Shown here piece by piece: positions 57,621 to 64,000 of a DNA stretch of 64,000 nucleotides. Each line of letters opens with the position of its first letter. Position 1 is the stretch's first letter. The translations under genes were made by a program, and so were the position numbers. This DNA is from Pascua guehoae (lineage: Eukaryota; Basidiomycota; Tremellomycetes; Trichosporonales; Trichosporonaceae). The stretch lies in NCBI GenBank assembly GCA_001600415.1, contig BCJX01000003.1, positions 1,170,809 to 1,234,808 of the forward strand, given 5' to 3'. The notes beneath the pieces are model-generated. The model saw nothing but the letters and a program-made list of their open reading frames with translations, was not told the DNA's origin and searched no databases.

Positions 57621-58339
57621 GGGGTGTGTGACGGCACCGGCACGCGGCATGCGGTATGCGGCATGCGCTATGGCTGGTATCTCTTCCCTGTGCGGTGCGG
57701 CACTGTGCAGTACAGTACTGAACGTCTCGTCTCGTCTCGTCTCGTCTCGTATGCGGCAGTCACGGCACATAGTATCGTACGCGGTACGGGGGACGGTACA
57801 GGTCCCCGGGAGGCGGAAGGGCCGTGCGGGCAGCCATACACCGGTACACGTACAGTATTGACCCCGTCGTGCCATGGTAGCTGGCGACCAAGTTGCGACC
57901 GTATCAGTACCTGTCACCACTCAACGAGCAATCTCAAGGCCTGTCTGTGGTGGTGTTATCCATACGCCGGCCCGCTCGCTCGCTCCCACGAGATCTGCAG
58001 TGCGCGTGCCGTCATCCCGGCATGCCGTACCCGACGTGACGCAGTTACGTACCGCCGCGTGGACCGGTACGGGGTACGGTGCCAACCTTTATTTCCCTCT
58101 TGGGACCCGGTCGGCGGTGGACCCGGGTGCCAGTGCGGTCCACGGGGGACGCTCGTGTGCTTGTTACTTGTTGTCCCGGATCCCGGATCCCGGGTGGGTG
58201 AGGGTCGGTGGCGACTACTCGTTGTGGTTAGCGGCCGGGGCGTGGCGGTGTGGCACCTGTGCAGCGCGTGGCATGTTGACGCGTTCAGAGTATATTCGTG
58301 CGTTGAGGTATTGCGTGTGGCATCGTGTCCCATGGCCGT

Positions 58340-58395
<56 letters not shown>
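58340..58395. repeat. (GTGGTC)n hexanucleotide repeat
   Basis: About nine near-perfect units of GTGGTC. No long frame with family resemblance continues through it. Confidence 0.9.
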
Positions 58396-60272
58396 ATGCT
58401 AGCTTCTAGGTCGCAGCATGCGAGTGCAGGATGTGTATGCGGGGCGATAGAAGACGCTGGAAGGACGCTGGAATCGGTGTCCTAGAACAGAACAATGACA
58501 CTTTCAGAATGGCCTGTGTGCCACTCATGGCAGTATTTGAGCGTGACAGGGGTGAGAAGTGGGAAATGTACAGGCATTCTGGGAACGGGTTGGGAAGTAC
58601 TAGGAACAGAGGTCCAAGAGTCTATGAACATGAACATGAATCGGCGGGCCACTTCACAGTCAATGTTGATGGTATGGGAACACGCAAAGAAAAAAAGGAA
58701 CAGAACAGAAGACGCCAAATGATTCTCGGTGTCTGCAGTCCAAGTTCTGGGAACACGAAAAGGAACAGAGGAACGACATTTTAACCGCTACCGGCACACC
58801 GCCGAATAGCACTTGGACGGTATGCTGCCGCGTCTCCTTTGACCACGGATCCACGCCAAGAGCAGCAAAATACACGGTTGCAGGGGGTATGGAATCCCTC
58901 CAAAGAAGAACACTGTACAAGCTCTGCTGGAATCGGGATCAGCTAGTGGCGACGTCGGTGGGTCGGGGCCTGAGAAGTGGGGAATTTGGGACGGGCGCGC
59001 GTGGGAGGGAATACGGTTGGGTTGGAGGTACGCTTCGCCCAGGACTGGTGGACCTTGGACTTGGGGAATTAGAGTATGGTTGGAGCATGCGGGCCAGTGT
59101 CGATCACAAGTGGCAGCTGGCTCGATGACTCGATGCGTTGACTCCACCGCCTGCCCTCCCCCCTCTCGTCTCCCCTCGTTTCCCCTTGTCTCCCCTCGTC
59201 TCCCCTCGTGTCCCGTTCTCGCACCCACTCGTGCCCCGGCCCAATCGCATGGCGCCGCGGTCCCCAACCGGGCCCTCTCAATGACGCACCAGCAGCTAAA
59301 GGGACCAAACAAAGCCCAGAGTGAAGCCAGGCTTCAAGAGACAAATGTGAGATCCGCGCGTCATCAATCGGACCGACGTATACGGCCGTCCCGAGTCCAC
59401 GTCCGGACGTCGGCGTCGGGACCTGGCGGCGTCGGATGACGTGCGTGACCCCCCAGGGCCCACGGCCCACGGTCCACGGTCCACTGCGTCATTGGTACTG
59501 CGTCACCGCGTCCGTGTGTTGTGCATGTGAAGGACAAGGTCGACGACTTGTGCGCCCCAGAACTTGGAGAGTTGGCGAGTCGCCCGATGATGTCGCTTGT
59601 CCGTGGTCAGATTTGTCCGAATCCGGGACGCAGGGACGCAGGGGGGCAGATTGGGATTGTGATTTGCGTCGTCGCCAACAGTCCGCTGACGCAGCCTGGG
59701 ACCGGGGGCGCAGCATGCAGTGAACCTGGGAAGTTGTCGTTGGATGTGTCCAAGCGAGACGGGCGGATCTGGGGGAATCGTCAGCGGTAGACGAGGTCTG
59801 TCCTCGGGGAGATTGGTCGGCCATGGCCTAATTGTTGGAGCGGGTTCCAGATGGAGCGGCAGAGGTTCATCGGCCGGCACGACTGGTGCTTTTGGAGTTA
59901 GTAGCTTCAGTCATCGTCGCCGTCGCCGCTCTGCCCACAGTCTCGCCCACTCCCGTAGTTGAACTGGTAACATGTCACGGTATACTCGACATGTACGGGT
60001 ATTGAATTATTACGATACAGTAGCACTCCACCCCGGCGTTGCAGTCCGGTCTACGGACGCGGCGTCGAGACGATATCGTCCTCCGGTTGCGGTGGCTTCC
60101 GGCAAAATGCCAACTTTGGCGTCGGAGCTTCATGTCTGCTCGTTTGGCGCGCGAGGTCGTTGTCGTTGATGCTGCCGAATCCCTCCCGTATCGTTCGTAA
60201 CGCATGGCGAGCGAGTGCTCAGCACTCGTCGCAGCACTCGTGCGCGTCATCGTGCCCCTCCCCTCCTCCCTG

Positions 60273-61388
60273 CTACTCGTTGTTGTTGTTGACCACGAGG
60301 CCAAGTGAACCGGCGTCAACCGATTGTGCTGGCGGAGGAAGAGGAGGCATGTTGAGTCGCGCGCGCAGGTCGTTGATCTCGCGGTGCGACGACTCGAGCT
60401 GGGCCTGCAATTGCATAATCTTGGCCTCGTTTTCCTTCTTTGAGCTCTCGAGCTGGTTGACATAGTCTGTTAAAAAAATCCTGTCAGCGACTTTTCCACA
60501 ATTAAAAATCCCGACAATATTCTCACCCTTGCGCTTGGCCCTAAACCTTCGTGCTCCGATGCGGTTGCGCACCTGCTTCTTGTCTCGAGGGTTGAGTGCC
60601 TTGTACTGCTCCTGCGGCATGCCCCACGGCTGGTCGTCGTCGCCGTCCTTGCCGTCCCAGCTCGATGTAGAGCCCGAGTTGGTACGCCGCTTCTTGTGCT
60701 CGTGCATGCCCATCCCCGGCAGGTCAATCCTGGTGTGCGGGGGTGGGACGCTCGGTGGGAACGAGGACGCCGAAGTGGATCCCGACGAATGAGGGTATGC
60801 CATGAGGTTGGACGGAGATAGCGGCGACAGCGTGTGCATGCCTGGCGAGGCAGTGGGGTAGTTTCCAGGAATACGGGGCGAATATCCATGTCCTTGGCCG
60901 GTACGACCAGGCGGGAGCGCAGACATTGTGGCAGGCGACGACTGGAGCGGGTAGTGGTAGGCGCCAATGGGTTGAGACATGCCGCCCATATGGCTCGAGT
61001 AGGTCATGCCACTGGGCGTCATCTGCCCCATGCCTGTGCTCGTGCTCGTCTGTGTCGAAGTCATTCCGAGTGTTGTCGGCGACGAGCCGTGGTAGCCAGA
61101 GCTGTACGAGGACGACGACGGTGGTGGTAGTGATAGTCCAGACTGTGGTGGTGGCGGGGGCAAAAAGCTGCCTTGTTGTGGTGGATTGATAGAGCGACGG
61201 TGGCTTGGCGAGTCATCCGCACGGTCCTGTGGCGGGGACACGGGCGGCGCGCGGTCGCCACTGTAATAACTGTTGTAGAGCCCCTCGGGGGAGATGAGCA
61301 CGGGTGTGGTTGGGAACGAGCCAGGTGTGGTGGGGAATGAGATGGAGTCGGCAGTGTTGGGATAGACGGCGTGCTGCAAAGCGCGCAT
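60273..61388 (-). CDS. bZIP transcription factor
   Basis: Minus-strand exons 61388..60527 and 60466..60273 give 351 residues. The N-terminal 250 residues are Ser/Pro/Gly/Gln-rich and low-complexity, as in activation domains. The basic region is NPRDKKQVRNRIGARRFRAKRK, with N-x3-A-x2-F-R as the DNA-contact pattern; the Phe replaces the usual Cys/Ser and resembles the Yap-family contact. The zipper follows (YVNQLESSKKENEAKIMQLQ, about 36 residues of heptads), ending in an Asn-rich tail (VVNNNNE). The intron (60526..60467) falls at the basic/zipper boundary and is needed to make KRKDYVNQLE. The target genes are unknown. The start is the first ATG in the frame; the upstream 2.6 kb holds no gene, so the promoter may be long. 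Confidence 0.88.
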   Translation of the reverse strand: MRALQHAVYPNTADSISFPTTPGSFPTTPVLISPEGLYNSYYSGDRAPPVSPPQDRADDSPSHRRSINPPQQGSFLPPPPPQSGLSLPPPSSSSYSSGYHGSSPTTLGMTSTQTSTSTGMGQMTPSGMTYSSHMGGMSQPIGAYHYPLQSSPATMSALPPGRTGQGHGYSPRIPGNYPTASPGMHTLSPLSPSNLMAYPHSSGSTSASSFPPSVPPPHTRIDLPGMGMHEHKKRRTNSGSTSSWDGKDGDDDQPWGMPQEQYKALNPRDKKQVRNRIGARRFRAKRKGENIVGIFNCGKVADRIFLTDYVNQLESSKKENEAKIMQLQAQLESSHREINDLRARLNMPPLPPPAQSVDAGSLGLVVNNNNE

Positions 61389-64000
61389 CTTTGTAGTGGG
61401 ACGAGACGGGGGTGTGTGTGCGAGGGAAAACAAGGATATTAAGACGACTGAGAAAAGTAGACAGAGACGGCGTGGTCACCTGTCTTGTGCAGACTTTGTG
61501 TGGTCGGCCGTTTGCCAGTGGTGGCCACAGTGCTGGTGGTGGGTGGGTGGGTGGGTGGGTGCGGGTTTGTATGCATGCATCGTAATGCAGCTGGGCCACA
61601 AGGTGGATTGAATGATAACACCATGCCGGCAGCGACACATGCACGCGGGCCCCGCGGGGGGCAAGGAACACGGCATCCAACTCTCAGGCTGCCAGGCGGC
61701 CAGGAAAAAAGCCGCGACCAAGAGAAAAAGAACCACTCACCCAGTTTGGCTCCATGGGAGGGACAACAATCGGGGCGGCCACGATGGGCAGGTATACGCC
61801 GTCACCGTCCGCCGGGTGTCGTGGACGATGGATGCTTGGTTGGGTGTGGCCTCGTCGTGGCGGCGCGAGGTGGGTACGTCCTGGGTCCAAAGGCGTGGGG
61901 TGAGTGACGCGCAGGGCCCGCTCCTGCTGCTGCTACTGATGCAGCTTCTAGTGGGCGCCGGATGCGGAGAATATGCAAACGTCTGTCACCTGCGCGCGCG
62001 AATGCGGCCGAGGGACTGGAGTGGGCGGCGGCGTCAGTGCATGAACGATGAATGAGTCGAGGCCGAGGATGACGAGGGTGCAAATGGGGAGAGTCTGGGT
62101 GGATCATGCAGGGGTTTGCAGTCTGGGGTCGGTGGGTGTGGTGATGAAAGGGGAGAGAGAGTGTGCAGACTGGTGGCAGCAGGCAGAGTGTGTGGGTGGA
62201 GAGAGAGAGAGAGAGAGAGAGAGATGTGTAGGGGGTGAGAACGTAGAATGTTCATCGAGATCTCGTGCCCTCTGGCTGGGTGCAGCCGCAGGGTGCACGA
62301 GTGCAGCAGCGCAGCAGGCTGGGAGAGCGAGGCCCTCGTGCACACCCACTCCACCCCCCGTGACCTACGACCGCCGGCAACAAGAGCCGATGCCGCGGCA
62401 GTCACAGACAAATGACGTGAGGTGAGATGCTAATACTCTGCCGTCTTGATGATGCATTGCAACCAAACCCCCAAGTGGCAAAGTCGGGGGCGTGGTGGTG
62501 GCTGACGCCATCATCTCATGACGCAGATTCATGATCGCCGACAACGACGCCGACCGACCGACCGACTAGGATTGCCATGTGCCATGTGAGAGATGTGTGC
62601 GACGCACGCATGACACAAACAAAACAAACAACAATGGATCAACAAGGTCGGTCGGTTGGTGGTATTGTCGGCGACGTCGTTCAGGTTTTGGCCGCATTGG
62701 GGAATGGCAAAGTGGTGATACACTGTGCACTGTACAGTACAGTACACTCGCTAACTCACTCACTGTGCAAGGAAAAGTTCGGAGACGGCCGCGGGGCCAG
62801 GGACAAACAGAACAGAACGGAATAGACTGCAATAAACCCGGGGGGTTGCAGAGGCGGCGGGGGAAAGGCCGTGTTCCGGGATGGGATGCGTAGAGAAGGA
62901 TGAGTGCGTGTGTACGTGCGTGCGTGCGTGCGTCTTGCTTGGGTGCGTATGGAAGTGCGTGCGTGCGTTGTTTACAGTGGGCGTGGGCGTGGGTGGGTGG
63001 GTGGGTGGCCTGGGTGGTGGATGGGGGGCGTGCGTAGCCCAAATGGAAAAGAAAGGGGGAGTAACGCTGTTGAAATCGTCAGCCACCGAAACAAACTGGG
63101 ACAAAAGATCACCAGTAATGTACTGTGTGTGTGTACAATGTGCGGACGGGCGTGCGTGTGGGCGTCGTCGGTCGTACCGTAGTTCCCCTCCCCCCCAGCT
63201 TCACTCAATGCAGAGTGCAGGAGCAAGCAAGGTGGGGCGTCGACGGAACAATGGTCGAAGGGTCAAGGGGGATAGGTAGCTAGGTAGACGCACAGACGTG
63301 GGCAGGGAACAAATGTGATGTGTCGGGGTAACGAGTCGAAGCGATAAGAGAGATGACAATATGGGAAAGAGAACAAGTTTGTTGAACGAAAGAGAGTGTG
63401 TGGACGCAATGTTGCAGGCAGCAAGCAGTCGAGCGAGCCTAGCAAAGCCAATGAAGGCAAGCAAGCAGACCAGCAGGCAAGCAGACAAGCAGGCCAGCAA
63501 GCAATGCAAGCAAGCAAGCGAGCGAGCGAGCGAGCGAGCAAGCGAGCCAGAGCACGAGGAGGGTGGGGCTCTAGAAGGCTTGAAGACCAAAGGAGGGGCG
63601 TGGCAAGACAAGGGGACGGGGGGAGCCAAAGGCAAGCGACAAGCGCACCGACGGACCGACAGGCGTACGACAACTGCCTGCCTGTCCAAAGCCCGCTGGC
63701 TGGCTGCAACTGGCTGGCTGGCTCAGAGGTGGTCGCTGGCTGATGGGCGCACGCGCGCGGGGCCACTGTGGTTCTTCAGCCGCAATGGTCGATCCTCCTT
63801 GACGCCAGGACAAGGGACGGCCGCCCGTCGCTGATGATGGGATGGGAGGCAATAGGATGATACACAGGACGATAGGATGGGATGGGGGGGCGAACGATGG
63901 ATGTGGGGCGGCGGCGGCGGCGGCAGCAGAGGGACAATGGGGGCTGGGGGGAGGGTTGGATGCGCTGGGTCAATCAAGGTCTAGGCCAACTGCGACCCTC
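61389..64000. other. Gene-free region upstream of the bZIP gene to window end
   Basis: 2.6 kb. Contains (GA)n at about 62201-62223, GTGCGTGCGT-type repeats (62911-62975) and (CAAG/CGAG)n (63450-63545). No coding or RNA gene recognised. It may include the promoter and leader of the bZIP gene. Confidence 0.5.
63450..63545. repeat. (AGCA/GCGA)n tetranucleotide repeat block
   Basis: Imperfect AAGC, CAGC and AGCG units, with GCGA copies at 63520-63543. The frames here yield only repetitive Lys/Gln/Ala/Ser. Confidence 0.85.

Larger units (their letters stand above)
56470..60272. other. Low-complexity, gene-free region, 3.8 kb
   Basis: Dense in simple repeats: GCCACGAG units (57121-57168), (CCCCCTCG)n (57331-57380), G80 (57540-57619), (GTCTC)n (57724-57750), and (GTGGTC)n (58340-58395). 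No reading frame has family resemblance, and no RNA gene was recognised. It could be a subtelomeric or fragile region, or simply a long intergenic region. Confidence 0.55.

Noticed and set aside
57501..58409. Frame with poly-Gly through the G80 run
   Set aside because: Open only because the homopolymer has no stops; no conserved sequence on either side.

Overview
The window is eukaryotic nuclear DNA from a fungus, most likely a basidiomycete yeast of the Tremellomycetes, plausibly Trichosporonales; this placement is inferred from gene structure and was not tested by a search. The supporting signs are GC-rich sequence, genes broken by many short GT-AG introns (often 35-70 nt), a very tight CTGAC/CTAAC branch-site-to-AG arrangement at most 3' splice sites, microexons, a tRNA gene with a 52-nt intron, and basidiomycete-like versions of housekeeping genes. 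There are no operons. All coding calls are exon chains that I joined by reading frame, splice sites and family resemblance. Introns are listed inside each entry.

Layout. 0-5.8 kb: 3' part of a mitochondrial bL17 gene, an AGTRAP-like membrane protein, and a convergent MFS sugar transporter. 7-9.5 kb: a Zn2Cys6 transcription factor. 11.5-12.2 kb: a small secreted cysteine-rich protein with an internal repeat. 13.6-16.7 kb: a GH3 beta-glucosidase with a PA14 insert. 17-20 kb: gene-poor, with a spliced tRNA-Glu(CTC), an AT-rich repeat island and a degenerate tRNA-Val-like sequence. 20.3-27.1 kb: signal peptidase subunit SPC2, divergent V-ATPase subunit d, then ARF GTPase. 28.2-31.1 kb: a SUT/GPH-type sugar transporter interrupted by an 873-base assembly gap. 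32.2-38.2 kb: MCM2, divergent SNU13, then a VTC1-like protein. 39.3-45.2 kb: an ALY/REF (YRA1) mRNA export factor with a 1.18-kb intron, translin, and a small myristoylated protein carrying a p97/Cdc48-binding VIM motif. 47.4-49.5 kb: alanine aminotransferase with mitochondrial and cytosolic start options. 50.6-56.5 kb: a full-length ABCC (MRP-type) transporter in ten exons. 60.3-61.4 kb: a bZIP factor. The rest (56.5-60.2 and 61.4-64 kb) is low-complexity, gene-poor DNA.

Functional themes. Two sugar transporters, a GH3 beta-glucosidase and a Zn2Cys6 regulator within 31 kb suggest a loose sugar-use neighbourhood. MCM2 has two MluI cell-cycle boxes (ACGCGT) upstream, and the VTC1-like gene has a CACGTG Pho4-type site upstream. 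The most unusual observations are an apparent GT-TG intron in SNU13, the giant weak-donor intron in the YRA1 orthologue (echoing the autoregulatory intron of budding yeast), an SVIP-like VIM protein, an AGTRAP-family protein, and homopolymeric G:C tracts up to 90 bp, one pair of which appears to flank the assembly gap.
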